DNA from: CAZGCA01 sp964524145
Lineage (GTDB): Bacteria > Hydrogenedentota > CAZGCA01
Direction of reading: 5' to 3'
DNA: 64,000 nucleotides
NCBI GenBank assembly: GCA_964524145.1
Contig: CAZGCA010000005.1
Location: forward strand, 37,750-101,749
Notes under the pieces: model-generated
What the model saw: only the letters and a program-made list of their open reading frames with translations
Database searches by the model: none
Told to the model about the DNA's origin: nothing
Program-made: the position numbers and the translations under genes
Part shown: piece after piece, positions 51,046 to 60,933 of the stretch
How positions within the stretch are numbered: the stretch's first letter is position 1
Layout: each line of letters begins with the position of its first letter

Positions 51046-51898
51046 TGTGCTGGGCAAGGGGCGTATATCTTATGGGGTTGAAGCTCCTTCCTGCACGCCC
51101 TGATGGTGGGAAGTGCCGGGCGAAGGCAACCGCGTCATCACGAGGGGGGTGGAGAGGAAGCTGGAGGCAAAAGTCGGACTCGACGAACAGAAACCGGATA
51201 CAAGACAGTCGCCGCTGGGTAAGTGAGCAACGTATCAAGATGCCCTGTAATCATCTGGAGACGGTGAAGCTAAGTCCGGCGAGGCTCGGCGGGAAGAGCC
51301 ACGTCTTACCTTGGGAGGTCTGCATGGTTGTCCGGAACCTTCTACAGGTTGCGTGAGGGGATCGAGCGATTCTTAATCACCGGGATCAACAACCCGGTCT
51401 TGACAGCGCCTGGCAATACGGGTATGTTACCAGGGAACCGGCAGACGGCGGGCGCGGACACCTCCATATGTGGAATCCTGGTTCAACACAGGAGACACGA
51501 AGGAAGGAAGGCGTCATCAAACGAACGCTCTTGGCAATAATCTTATACGCGGCCTTTCTCGCGCCGGGCATCTATGCCGCGGACGACATCGTTATCGCCG
51601 ATTTCGAGGGTGGGAATTACGGCCGCTGGGAAGTCGAGGGGGAAGTCCAAGCTGAGGGCGCGCTACGGCTGGTCGTCGGCCGTATTGGACCCGCGCGGAC
51701 ACCATCTCAGCCGGTCAGATGTTGACCAGCCTAAGGGCCGAGCGTATGCTCCTTGCAGAGCGCGCCAGAGCGGTTGCGGTCACGTCCATATGGAAAGTGC
51801 GGCTAAGGTATGTCGGCCACGGGATTGTGCCCCACAACTGGGAAGCAGCCAGCTCTCAATGACAACAGTGGAATACGGTTCATAGAAAGATTCTCCAA
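51046..51898. other. Decayed stretch before the GH28-like gene
   Basis: About 850 bases with no intact gene. One glycosidase-like N-terminal fragment is listed separately. The block 51190-51360 is open in one frame (ending LPWEVCMVV...) but has no recognised family. It looks like degraded accessory DNA. Confidence 0.4.
51468..51725 (+). pseudogene. N-terminal fragment of a secreted glycosidase-like protein
   Basis: A signal peptide (IKRTLLAIILYAAFLAPGIY, ending A-A-DD) is followed by IVIADFEGGNYGRWEVEGEV. This opening is typical of secreted sugar hydrolases of the GH32-like kind in PVC-type bacteria. The match then ends and the frame closes after 35 more residues, so only the head of the gene remains. 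Confidence 0.5.
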
Positions 51899-53482
51899 GT
51901 GCTTATGCGTTCTGTCCGGGCTTGTTTGGTGTTTCTCGTCGCAATTGCTCCAAGCGCATCCTCGGAACAGGATGGGGCGCGCGTGGGGCAACGCATCGCT
52001 TTCCCCATAGCCGAAGACGCCGTTGATTCACCTTACGCCGTAACCGTGAATGGACAATCCATCCCCGTCGAACAGGGAACACGCATACAGGCGACGTACT
52101 TCGCACGATTCTGGGCAAGCGGGCCCTCGGTAATCACCGTTCGTCCTACTGCGGACACCCAAGCCTCCTTTTCGCTTCGCCCAGATCGATACAGCGCCGA
52201 TGCGAAGATCGAGGCCGGGACGATCACCTTTCAGGTGGCGGACAATACACCGCGAATCCTCAAGGCCGGCGGGCTCCCCTATCTCTTCCTCTTCCCGGAG
52301 CCTCGCTTGCGTGCGCCGGACCCTTCCGCCTCACAGGTAATCGCCATTCCTCCGCACAGCGGCTCCGCCGCCCAACATGCGCGGCGCATTCAATTCGCCA
52401 TAGACCGCATGTCCACGGCTGGAGGCGGCACGGTCTACCTCCAACCCGGCATACACCCTTCGCAGGTGATTCACCTCAAAAGTCACGTCACCCTTTACCT
52501 GGCAGCTGGCACCGTGCTTCAGGGAACCGGCAGTCCCACTGATTATGAGGCTGCTCACGGCCGTCGCACCTTGATTCTCGTCGACCATGCGGAGGATGCA
52601 GCGATCCGAGGGCAGGGCATCATAGACGGCGCCGGACATATCCTTCAGAAAGAACACGACGCGAAAGGGCATATCATTGACGCGCTTTCGTGCCGGCGTT
52701 TGAAGATTGAAGACGTCCTACTGCGCGATCCCGGGGCGTGGACCGTCCACTTGATCGGGTGCCGCGATGTCGTGATTTCCCGGGTCAAGATCCTCGGCGA
52801 TTGGATGCTCGCCAACACGGACGGTGTCGATCCCGACATGTCTGAGAACGTTCTGATCGAAGATTGCTGCATCTACAGCGGCGACGATGCCCTGGTCGTG
52901 AAGGCCACAGGCAGGCTGGGCCTGAAACGGGCATCGCACCACATCACGGCGCGAAATTGCATTGTCATGACCCGGAAAACATCGTGTAAGATTGGCACCG
53001 AGAGCCGCTACGACATTCATGATGTTCTCTTCGAGAACATTGAGATCGTGGACTCCTCACGCGGCTGCGCTCTATGGATGCGCGATGGGGCGACCTACTC
53101 CGATATTACCTTCAGGAACATCCGGATGAATCTGATGCGGCTTCCTGAGGAGAAGTGGAGCGGTGAAGCCTACCGGGTGAGCATCCAGGAGCGGGACGGC
53201 CAAGGAAAGATGCGGAACATCCTCTTCGATCAAGTCCAGGCACAGTCACCGCACCGCTCCATCCTGTTCAGCAAGATCCCACGCCCTGTGCGCGGCATCA
53301 CATTCAAGAACTGTCTGTGGCGCGCTGGCGTGGATGGCACGATTCCCCACATCGAGGTTGACAATGCCGAGGCGATCTCCTTCATCGGCTGCTCCGTCGA
53401 GCGGGAGGGTATTCGTCAGCCCTTCACAAAGCGCTTGGTTCAGGGACCGTCACGGCGCGCCGTCCGTGTGAACGGCAAATAG
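51899..53482 (+). CDS. GH28-like (polygalacturonase-related) secreted enzyme
   Basis: This is a 527-residue beta-helix protein of the GH28/pectin-lyase type. A signal peptide lies at 1-22, an N-terminal beta domain to about 140, and then the helix with HARRIQFAIDRMSTAGGGTV. Active-site motifs are LANTDGVDPDM and YSGDDALVVKA, which carry the three acidic residues. The GHG and RIK motifs of true polygalacturonases are not obvious (SCKIGTES is in their place), so the substrate may be another glycan. The start is uncertain: GTG here or ATG two codons later, with no clear RBS. Confidence 0.82.
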   Translation: MLMRSVRACLVFLVAIAPSASSEQDGARVGQRIAFPIAEDAVDSPYAVTVNGQSIPVEQGTRIQATYFARFWASGPSVITVRPTADTQASFSLRPDRYSADAKIEAGTITFQVADNTPRILKAGGLPYLFLFPEPRLRAPDPSASQVIAIPPHSGSAAQHARRIQFAIDRMSTAGGGTVYLQPGIHPSQVIHLKSHVTLYLAAGTVLQGTGSPTDYEAAHGRRTLILVDHAEDAAIRGQGIIDGAGHILQKEHDAKGHIIDALSCRRLKIEDVLLRDPGAWTVHLIGCRDVVISRVKILGDWMLANTDGVDPDMSENVLIEDCCIYSGDDALVVKATGRLGLKRASHHITARNCIVMTRKTSCKIGTESRYDIHDVLFENIEIVDSSRGCALWMRDGATYSDITFRNIRMNLMRLPEEKWSGEAYRVSIQERDGQGKMRNILFDQVQAQSPHRSILFSKIPRPVRGITFKNCLWRAGVDGTIPHIEVDNAEAISFIGCSVEREGIRQPFTKRLVQGPSRRAVRVNGK

Positions 53483-53765
53483 AATGGAGTATGCACGTTG
53501 CGCAGCGGGTTCTTCTCCAGGAGACCAGTGAAGAACTCCTGGGTCAGGTCATGCGCTTCTTCGCCGATGGCGGCACGGCCAAAGTCAGGTTACTCGCTAT
53601 CCGCGAACTCAAATCGGTCTGGTAGGCGAAAAACAAGGTAGCGCGGGCGGTCACCGCAGGCAGGCCCAAAAAGGATCTTGTATTTGTCATCTGCTTGTGA
53701 TATCAGGTATACGATTGGGAAGTATTCTTGGCGTTCGAAACAACGATAGATAGGAGGAGTATACG
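53483..53765. other. Gap with possible short remnant
   Basis: About 280 bases lie between the GH28-like and binding-protein genes. The minus strand from about 53600 to 53490 can be read as DFGRAAIGEEAHDLTQEFFT and so on, which looks protein-like but is unassigned and has no start. The right end holds AGGAGG of the next gene. Confidence 0.35.
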
Positions 53766-54716
53766 ATGCAGAGACTGAGCCGGCGCGGTGCACTCTTTGT
53801 GGCTGTCCTGATCCTTACAGGATGCGCCTCAGAGACTGAGGTTAAAGGGCGGATCGGGATGACGTGCATGGACTTGACCAACCCGTTCTTCAAGCTGATC
53901 TCCAACGTGATGAAGGAGGAGGCTGCCAACTATGGTTACGAGGTAGTGAGTCTGGACGGTAACAATGACCCTGCCAGACAGAACAACCAACTATCCGATT
54001 TTGCGGCCCAAGGATACGACGCCATTTTTCTGAATCCCGCGGACTCGAAGGCGGCGGGCGAAGGCGTGAAGCGGGCCCATGCGGCCGGCATCCCTGTGTT
54101 TACGTTTGACGTGCAGGTTACCGACGAAGAGGCCAAGGGATTGATCGTTACCCATATCGGGAGCGATAACTATCAGGGAGGACAACTTGCTGCGGAAAGC
54201 ATGATGGCCGTCACGCACGACGAGGGCAATATCGCCATCATCTCTTATCCGGAGGTGACATCCTGCATACTTCGTGTGAGAGGGTTCCGGGATTGCCTGG
54301 AAGAGAAGAACAGCAAACTCAAGATCGTCACAGAGCTATCCGGCAGGGGGAACCGCGACGACGGGTACAACACCGCGACGGATATTCTTCAGGCGCATCC
54401 CGATATTGTCGGCATATTCGCCATCAACGACCCCTCGGCACTTGGTGCATATGCCGCTGTCGTTAAGGCGCAGCGGGAGAAGGACATCACGGTAGTCGGC
54501 TTTGACGCGTCACCCGCGGGCAAGCAGGCTGTTTTCGAGAGAAAGCTGTACGATTCGCCACAACAGTTCCCACGCAAGATGGCCACCGGTACCGTCGATG
54601 CATTCATCAAGTATCTCGAAGGCGAACCGATACCCAAACAGATCTTCATTCCTTGTGCACACTACCGACATGAAAACGCTGTCACCGACGAAGCGCGTAT
54701 CAAGGAGCAGTGGTAG
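53766..54716 (+). CDS. Sugar ABC transporter substrate-binding lipoprotein (RbsB-like)
   Basis: This is a 316-residue periplasmic binding protein with a lipobox (LILTGC, Cys20). The family pattern is present: IGMTCMDLTNPFFKLISNVM, YDAIFLNPADSKAAGEGVKR, HIGSDNYQGGQLAAESMM and the C-terminal VVGFDASPAGKQAVFERKLY. This is the ribose/galactose-binding type. AGGAGG precedes the ATG. No ABC ATPase or permease gene adjoins; it ends the block, and the next gene is convergent. Confidence 0.9.
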   Translation: MQRLSRRGALFVAVLILTGCASETEVKGRIGMTCMDLTNPFFKLISNVMKEEAANYGYEVVSLDGNNDPARQNNQLSDFAAQGYDAIFLNPADSKAAGEGVKRAHAAGIPVFTFDVQVTDEEAKGLIVTHIGSDNYQGGQLAAESMMAVTHDEGNIAIISYPEVTSCILRVRGFRDCLEEKNSKLKIVTELSGRGNRDDGYNTATDILQAHPDIVGIFAINDPSALGAYAAVVKAQREKDITVVGFDASPAGKQAVFERKLYDSPQQFPRKMATGTVDAFIKYLEGEPIPKQIFIPCAHYRHENAVTDEARIKEQW

Positions 54717-54852
54717 GCGCGCTTACGCGTTGCACGCGTCGCCCACCTTAGGGGCCCCCGATCTCAAACACAAACAAATGGCAGGAGGCATCCATTTGCG
54801 AGGTGTCGCGTGAGATTGTGGGGCTCTCAGACTGCTCGTGCCCCGGGCAATC

Positions 54853-56496
54853 CTACATAATGTCGCCCAAACCCGGGCCGATCTTGGGGTCGGTCATGAC
54901 GTTGACACACGCGGGCCGCCCCGAATCGATGGCCCGCTCAATCGCCGGGGCAATCTCGTCAGGTTGCTCGACGTACTCACCGTGTCCCCCCATTGCCTCG
55001 ACAATCTTGTCGTATCGCCGCGGCGCAAGCTGACAGGCCACGGTCTTCCCATAATTCTTCTCGAATTCCCGTTCAACCATGCCCCAGGATTGATCGTTCC
55101 CGATGACCGTCACGAACGGGATATTGTGGCGAATCGCCGTATCGTATTCCATGCAGGTCAGGCCGAAGCTGCCGTCGCCTGTAGTCACGATGACCTTCTT
55201 GTCCGGGTGGGCCAGTTTGGCGGCGATGCCGAACGGCACGGCCGTACCCAGGCAGCCGAAGATCGACGACGACAAGGACAGAAACTGGCCCGGACCCGTG
55301 GCGGGCAAGCTGAGAACACCCCACACGGTCGTGTCCCCGCCACCGACGGCCACGACGGTGTCGCGATCCACAAACCGGGACACCTCGCGAAACAACCGAA
55401 GCGGATGAATAGGGACTTGGCCGGAAGTGGCCAGCGGCTCCATCATCTGGGCCACCTGGTTGCACGTCGTTTGAAGTTGGTCGACCCATTCCTTGTGTTC
55501 CTGCTGCTTGACCCCTTGCGTCAACTGCCGAATCACCACGCCCGCGTCGCCCACAATACCGACGTCCGGCGTGCGTCCGTCGCATAGAGCGGACGGCTCG
55601 ACGTCTACGCGGATGATCTTTATCGAGTCGGGAATCTCCTTCGCCTCGAGCATAAAATTGAATCGCGTGCCCAACATAATGAGCAGGTCCCCTTCGGCCA
55701 GCGCCGCCATCAATCCAGGATGCTTTCCTAACGCCGGACCCATGACTTGCGAATGGTCGTCGGGCACACAACCCCGGGCAGCGCTCCTCGTAAAAAGAGG
55801 TGCGCCGGTCTTTTCGATAAATGCTTTGAGGTCATCCTGCGCCTGGGCCCACCATACGCCGCCGCCCGCTACAACCACGGGCTTCTCGGCCTTGTCAATC
55901 AGCTCGATGGCCCGATCGATATCCTCCGGATTCCCCGCCGGCGGCGAGTGGAGAAAGAGCGACTCGGGTATACGCACTGAGTCACTGTCCACTTGGGTAC
56001 ACAAGCGGTCCATGGGCACTTCGATGTACGCCGGTCCCGGACGCCCCGTCGTGGCCTCACGCAGGGCTTTGCCGACGTACTCGGGAATACGCTCGGTCTC
56101 GTACACGGATCGCGCGTATTTGGTTATTGGTTTGACGACGTCGAGTTGAACAAAATCCTGCAAGGCGCCAGTATCAAACTCATTGACCGATACTCGACCC
56201 CCAAAGACCAGCATGGGCACGGAGCCGGCAAAGGCATTCGCAACGCCGGTGAGCATGTTCGTGAAGCCCGGGCCGGCCGTGCCGATGCATGCGGCAGGTC
56301 TGCCCGTAGCCAACGCCCAGCCCTCGGCCATGTGTGCGCCGGACTCTTCGTGTCGCACATCGATTACGCGAATCCCTGCCTTCGCACAACCATCAAATAT
56401 CCCGTAGATATGTCCGCCAACGATCCCAAAGAGGTGGGTGATGCCCGCGTTCTTCATAACCTGCGCGGCCAGATGGCCACCGTATATTCCAGACAT
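54853..56496 (-). CDS. ThDP-dependent enzyme, acetolactate synthase/oxalyl-CoA decarboxylase-like
   Basis: This is a 547-residue enzyme using thiamine diphosphate. The N-terminal domain has the catalytic Glu in RHEESGAHMAEGWALATGRP and AGPGFTNMLTGVANAFAGSV. The C-terminal binding motif is GDGSFGLTCMEYDTAIRHNI ending VIGNDQSWG. Sequence style is nearer to acetolactate synthase relatives of unclear specificity than to IlvB, and no small subunit gene follows. The ATG used has GGAGGA seven bases upstream. It is a single gene. Confidence 0.88.
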   Translation of the reverse strand: MSGIYGGHLAAQVMKNAGITHLFGIVGGHIYGIFDGCAKAGIRVIDVRHEESGAHMAEGWALATGRPAACIGTAGPGFTNMLTGVANAFAGSVPMLVFGGRVSVNEFDTGALQDFVQLDVVKPITKYARSVYETERIPEYVGKALREATTGRPGPAYIEVPMDRLCTQVDSDSVRIPESLFLHSPPAGNPEDIDRAIELIDKAEKPVVVAGGGVWWAQAQDDLKAFIEKTGAPLFTRSAARGCVPDDHSQVMGPALGKHPGLMAALAEGDLLIMLGTRFNFMLEAKEIPDSIKIIRVDVEPSALCDGRTPDVGIVGDAGVVIRQLTQGVKQQEHKEWVDQLQTTCNQVAQMMEPLATSGQVPIHPLRLFREVSRFVDRDTVVAVGGGDTTVWGVLSLPATGPGQFLSLSSSIFGCLGTAVPFGIAAKLAHPDKKVIVTTGDGSFGLTCMEYDTAIRHNIPFVTVIGNDQSWGMVEREFEKNYGKTVACQLAPRRYDKIVEAMGGHGEYVEQPDEIAPAIERAIDSGRPACVNVMTDPKIGPGLGDIM

Positions 56497-56733
56497 AGCT
56501 AATTCCTCCATTTCCATAAGCCGCCATCACTACAACGATAGGCCTCGAGCGATGATAGCAGAGGGCCGCCCGGCCCCGCACCATCCCGGAAGCAGGCGTC
56601 AACAGCCAGAACCCGGCCTGCGAAGACTTCAATATGCACCATGAACCACCGTGGTACGGAACAGTATGCCCGGTGGCGTACGAGGACCGGAGGAGGCGAC
56701 TCCCTCCTCCTCCTCGATTTTCGCAAACCGTTC
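56497..56733. other. Gap before the amidase end
   Basis: About 240 bases lie between the ThDP enzyme start and the amidase stop, both on the minus strand, so it should hold the ThDP gene promoter. A run of GAGGAGG-rich sequence lies near 56690-56715. No firm promoter was identified. Confidence 0.3.
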
Positions 56734-59169
56734 CTATAGCCCCCGCCCGTCGCCGGCCGCGTCCGCGGAGAGGTCAACTGTCGCAGCAGTCGTACGACCT
56801 TGCGCCACACGCACCGAACAGGAGACCGTTCTACCGGCTCCGGAAACGGTGATCGTGTGGGGCCCCGGGTCAACGAGCCGGAACTCGAATCCACCATCTT
56901 CATCAGTCTGAAGCATGAATGTCTCGTCAAGCACGACGGCAGCTCCCGCAACAGGTTTTCCGTTCGCTCTGACGATGTCTTTGATGCGGCCCGTTTCGTC
57001 GTCGTCCAGCCCGGAGAATGAGAGCAGGCCGCAGAATATCGCATACGCCTCTTTGCGCTGGAACCCTGTGCTGTCGAGCTTGTCCTCTGCCAGGACGGAC
57101 TCCGGCTCGAACGGGTGGACAGAGACGGCAGGGCATCCGGTATGAACGAGCGTATACGCCACGCTCGGGACGGCTCGCGCTTCGATCGTTCCAACCGCTC
57201 CGGCAAGATAGTCGATGATCTGACGTGAAAGCTTTATACCTTCGGGGCTCTTGGGATAGTGGGAAACATAGGTGACACTCGAAATGTCCTCTTCAAGCGC
57301 CATCTCGTCTTCATTGAGCAGCCCCGCCTGTTCGGGGTCGTCGAGCCCGTGGTTTATGCCGACATACAGATCCGGTTTGAATTCCTCCGACCGTAAGACA
57401 CGCTGGAGCGGGGTTACCGTCTCGTCACGTTCTCGGGCAAGGGCCACGATTGCGCCGGCACGTTCGAGATATGCATAGAGCAGCTCGGCAACGCGCACGT
57501 TAATATCAGCTGCACGCACTCCCGACGGGCCTATCCTGCCGGGAATCTCGCCGCCGCATTCCGGATCGATCATGATCCGTACGCCGTGAAGCACACCGCG
57601 AGCCACCGGCAACAGCGCCTCGCGCACCCCTACGGCCTGACTCTCGCCGACATCAGTCTCCCGGCGCATCGGGACGTAGCCGTCCTTCACGACGGAAAGC
57701 TCGTAACCAGCCGGGGCAAGAGACGGAAAGAGCGCGTGTCCGAGCCCGTCGGACGTCGCCCACGCAGTTGCTCCAATAACAATTGTTGCACCTGGAACAG
57801 GAGCACCTGATACCGCGTCGGTGAGTTCACAAACAAGCAGGGACGATGATTGCTCATCGACGACGATCGCTGTCTCGCTCGATACATCGCCGCATGTCAG
57901 GCGGACGCGGCACTCCCGTCCTTCCCCGTCAGGTTTGATGTACGCGGTTGCCGTTCCGCCTTCCGTGACGGTGGCGGCGGCGACCACCTCGCACCCGCTG
58001 CACTCGAACTGCACCTCGGTTCCGTCCGCGACGTGCTGTATGTTGCCGTCGAGGATCTCCGCCACAACCGCGCCGATCGGCTCGCCCGCAGTCGGCAATC
58101 GGTCCGGGATAGCGCGCAGCGTCATATGCGCGGGCTTCGCAGCGACGGTGAAGGTCCAGCGCGCGGGCACCGCAGCGTTACCGTTCGAGTTGCGAAATGT
58201 AACGAGCGCCTCGTGCAATCCGTTGCGCAGCGGGCCGTCAGGGGTGAAAGCAACCTCCCGCGTCTCGGAAACATAGTGCACGTTCACCCGCTCGCCGTCG
58301 AGGAAAATCCTTGTCGAGAGAGGGTCGATTTCTGCGCGTTCGCCCGGGTCGACTCGGGCACGAACGGCACGGACCGATTCGACCGTCGAGTCCGGCTCCG
58401 GTTCCAGTGGTTCCGCCGAAGGGAACCCTGCCGCGAAGTAGTCAGCCAGACCGCCAAGGATCGCTCGGGCCTCGGCGTTCACCACCGACGGCTGCCTCAG
58501 CAATTTCGCGTTCGGTTTGTAGGTCATGTAGGAAAGCTCGACAAGCGCCGACGGCAGCACGTTCTCACGCAACACACGGTAGTTGCCCGGTCGGACGTAC
58601 TTCGGGCGGTTACCCGGCAATGGCACTTGCGCAGCGCGACGGACAATCCTGCGCGCAATGTCCAGAGATGCGCCCGGGTCGGCCAGTTTGTAGTACACTT
58701 CGAGCGCGTTCTTTACGGAATCAGGATGTATGTCTGCGTTATGGTGGATCGACACGAATATGCCCCTTTGGGCCTTCTCCGCGATCTTGGTTCGAGCAAT
58801 GAGGTCTTCTTTGAGCGTTGCGCGGCGGTGTTTGGCGACCGGGGAATCGGTCGAACGAGTAAGTACCGGTCTTGCGCCGGCTTCTTTGAGAAACCCCCAC
58901 AGGGCGAGTGCGACTTCGAGGTTCACGTCCGCCTCGCGCAATCCGGTTGACGCGATGGCGCCCGTGAACCGCCCGCCATGTCCGGGATCGATCACTATCC
59001 TGGCACCGGCGAGCGCACTCAAGTCCGGCGGCGGCTGAAACTCGGGCACGTATTGATGCTCGAACCCCTTTTCCTCTTTCTCCTCGTCGGGCGGTTTGCG
59101 ACAGGTTGTCACAAAAACTGTCAACGCCGCGGCCAATACAGCAAGAGCGGTTCCTGTTCGAAGTTTCAT
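56734..59169 (-). CDS. N-acetylmuramoyl-L-alanine amidase with inactive second amidase module
   Basis: This is an 811-residue exported protein. The first amidase_3 domain (about 50-235) keeps all zinc ligands and the catalytic residue: His64 (IDPGHGG), Glu85 (ADVNLEVAL), His142/143 (SIHHNAD) and Glu211 (ALVELSY). A beta region follows, with a carboxypeptidase-regulatory-like domain (VSGAPVPGATIVIGATAWAT). A second amidase-like domain carries IDPECGG in place of DPGHGG, ADINVRVAE and GINHG, so it has lost its metal ligands. A last regulatory-like domain ends the protein. The signal has TTC near residue 23 but no good lipobox. The ATG overlaps the permease stop by ATGA. It is the last gene of a peptide-uptake operon. 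Confidence 0.88.
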   Translation of the reverse strand: MKLRTGTALAVLAAALTVFVTTCRKPPDEEKEEKGFEHQYVPEFQPPPDLSALAGARIVIDPGHGGRFTGAIASTGLREADVNLEVALALWGFLKEAGARPVLTRSTDSPVAKHRRATLKEDLIARTKIAEKAQRGIFVSIHHNADIHPDSVKNALEVYYKLADPGASLDIARRIVRRAAQVPLPGNRPKYVRPGNYRVLRENVLPSALVELSYMTYKPNAKLLRQPSVVNAEARAILGGLADYFAAGFPSAEPLEPEPDSTVESVRAVRARVDPGERAEIDPLSTRIFLDGERVNVHYVSETREVAFTPDGPLRNGLHEALVTFRNSNGNAAVPARWTFTVAAKPAHMTLRAIPDRLPTAGEPIGAVVAEILDGNIQHVADGTEVQFECSGCEVVAAATVTEGGTATAYIKPDGEGRECRVRLTCGDVSSETAIVVDEQSSSLLVCELTDAVSGAPVPGATIVIGATAWATSDGLGHALFPSLAPAGYELSVVKDGYVPMRRETDVGESQAVGVREALLPVARGVLHGVRIMIDPECGGEIPGRIGPSGVRAADINVRVAELLYAYLERAGAIVALARERDETVTPLQRVLRSEEFKPDLYVGINHGLDDPEQAGLLNEDEMALEEDISSVTYVSHYPKSPEGIKLSRQIIDYLAGAVGTIEARAVPSVAYTLVHTGCPAVSVHPFEPESVLAEDKLDSTGFQRKEAYAIFCGLLSFSGLDDDETGRIKDIVRANGKPVAGAAVVLDETFMLQTDEDGGFEFRLVDPGPHTITVSGAGRTVSCSVRVAQGRTTAATVDLSADAAGDGRGL

Positions 59170-59984
59170 AGTTTCAGCCTCGGATCGATCTCGTCCCTCA
59201 GCGCGTCGCCGACAACGTTGAACGCGAGGATGGTTATTGCGATGGCCGCGCCCGGGAAGACGGTCATCCACGGCGCCGAATGGAGATAGTCTCGGCCAAG
59301 GCTGACCATCGATCCCCAGGTCGGTGCTGGCGGTTTGAGGCCGAGGCCGAGAAAGCTCAGGGACGATTCGCCGAGCACGAACGCACCCACGCGCAAGCTT
59401 GTAACAACAACTATCAGCGGCAGTGCGTTCGGCAGGATGTGCCGAATCACGATCCGAAGATGGCCGCATCCGGCGGCGCGTGCGGCCATGATATACTCCG
59501 ACTCCCGTAGCGATATCACCAGCCCCCGAACCAGCCGGGCGATAGTTGCCCAGCCAACGAGCGCCAGCGCGAGAAAGACCGAGTGGAACCCGCCGCCCAT
59601 GACTGCCGTGATGGCGACGGCGAGCAGAAGGCTCGGAAACGCGAGCGTCAGGTCCGAGATCGCCACCACCGCCATATCCACCTTGCCTCCAACGTAGCCG
59701 CCGACGAGCCCAGCCGCACATCCAATGAGAGTGGCGAGTACGGTCGCCGCAATCGCGATCAGCAGCGATACCCTGGCACCGAACAGCACCCGGCTCAAGA
59801 CATCGCGGCCCTGTTCGTCCGTGCCGAAGAGGTGCGTTCGAGTTGGCGACATGCGCGCCTCGTCGAGGTTGCCTTCAAGCGGGTCGAACGGCGCGATCAG
59901 CGGTGCGAGAATGGCTGTCGCACTCACCAAGACGAGCACGGCGAGCGCCGCTGCAGCCGACTTACGTTTCAAAACCCGTCTCAT
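59166..59984 (-). CDS. Peptide ABC transporter permease, DppC/OppC type
   Basis: This is a 272-residue permease with six helices. The family loop LIGCAAGLVGGYVGGKVDMA and the EAA-type coupling loop EYIMAARAAGCGHLRIVIRH are present, with HILPNALPLIVVVTSLRVGA following. It lies 21 bases after the DppB-type permease gene and overlaps the amidase gene. The ATPases are absent from the window. Confidence 0.93.
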   Translation of the reverse strand: MRRVLKRKSAAAALAVLVLVSATAILAPLIAPFDPLEGNLDEARMSPTRTHLFGTDEQGRDVLSRVLFGARVSLLIAIAATVLATLIGCAAGLVGGYVGGKVDMAVVAISDLTLAFPSLLLAVAITAVMGGGFHSVFLALALVGWATIARLVRGLVISLRESEYIMAARAAGCGHLRIVIRHILPNALPLIVVVTSLRVGAFVLGESSLSFLGLGLKPPAPTWGSMVSLGRDYLHSAPWMTVFPGAAIAITILAFNVVGDALRDEIDPRLKL

Positions 59985-60005
59985 CTTCAGTCAATCCTAC
60001 GGGGT

Positions 60006-60932
60006 TTACCTTCTCCGGACTTTCGGGTCGAGCCAAGCGTAGGATACGTCGACCATAAGGTTTACCACCACAAAGACTGCCGCTCCAAAGAGCACCGTGC
60101 CGAGTATGACAGGATAGTCGCGCCCGGCTATCCCGTCCATAGCGTACCTGCCGATGCCGTCCCATCGGAATATGGTCTCGGTAAGCACCGCGCCGTTGAG
60201 ATAGCTGCCGAAATCGACTCCCACCAACGTCACAATTGGTATCAACGCGTTGCGTAAAGCGTGGCGCAGGTTCACCCGCAGCGTCGACAACCCTTTGGCG
60301 CGGGCCGTCCGAATATAGTCCTGTGAGAGGACCTCTATCATCGCCGAGCGGGTTATTCGCGCGATGTATGCCGCGCTCCGCGTGCCCAGAGCAATCGCCG
60401 GAAGTACCAGAAAGGAAAGTCGCCCGTCGCCCATGCCGCCTGCAGGCAACCACCCGAGCCAATTGGCGAAGACGATGATCAGAATGAGCCCCAGCCAGAA
60501 CACGGGTGTCGAGATGCCGAGCGAGGCGACGATGGTCGAGAACCGGTCGGCAAGGGAATCGCGTTTCACCGCGGACACAACTCCCAGCACGAGCCCTATC
60601 GCAACGGCAACCGCCATCGCAGCGACTGCGAGCCGCAACGTGTTCGGGAACTTCTGCATCAGCGACCGCGCGACCGGCACATTGGTGAAGTATGACCGGC
60701 CGAGCTCGCCACGGCACAACAGCCACAGATACCCGGTGTACTGAACGACAACATGCCGATCCATCCCAAGCTGTGCCCGTATCTCCTCTACGACCTGCGG
60801 GTCCGCCCGCTCGCCTATCATTGCCTCCACAGGATTGCCCGGCAGCGACTTCATCAGCACGAACGTCACTATCGTGACTCCGAGCAGTGTAGGTATCGCC
60901 ACGAGCACGCGCCTCAGAATGTACTTGTACAC
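60006..60932 (-). CDS. Peptide ABC transporter permease, DppB/OppB type
   Basis: This is a 308-residue permease that begins with GTG just past the stop of the binding-protein gene: VYKYILRRVLVAIPTLLGVT. The frame is open further upstream, but that part lies in the binding-protein gene and is not coding. The EAA loop is IEVLSQDYIRTARAKGLSTL, followed by HALRNALIPIVTLVGVDFG. The family topology of six helices is normal. Confidence 0.93.
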   Translation of the reverse strand: MYKYILRRVLVAIPTLLGVTIVTFVLMKSLPGNPVEAMIGERADPQVVEEIRAQLGMDRHVVVQYTGYLWLLCRGELGRSYFTNVPVARSLMQKFPNTLRLAVAAMAVAVAIGLVLGVVSAVKRDSLADRFSTIVASLGISTPVFWLGLILIIVFANWLGWLPAGGMGDGRLSFLVLPAIALGTRSAAYIARITRSAMIEVLSQDYIRTARAKGLSTLRVNLRHALRNALIPIVTLVGVDFGSYLNGAVLTETIFRWDGIGRYAMDGIAGRDYPVILGTVLFGAAVFVVVNLMVDVSYAWLDPKVRRR

Positions 60933-60933
60933 C

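Noticed and set aside
51045..51356. 103-codon frame after the pilin terminator, considered as a group II intron or reverse transcriptase remnant
   Set aside because: No RT motif or intron structural element could be recognised; left as unassigned decayed DNA.
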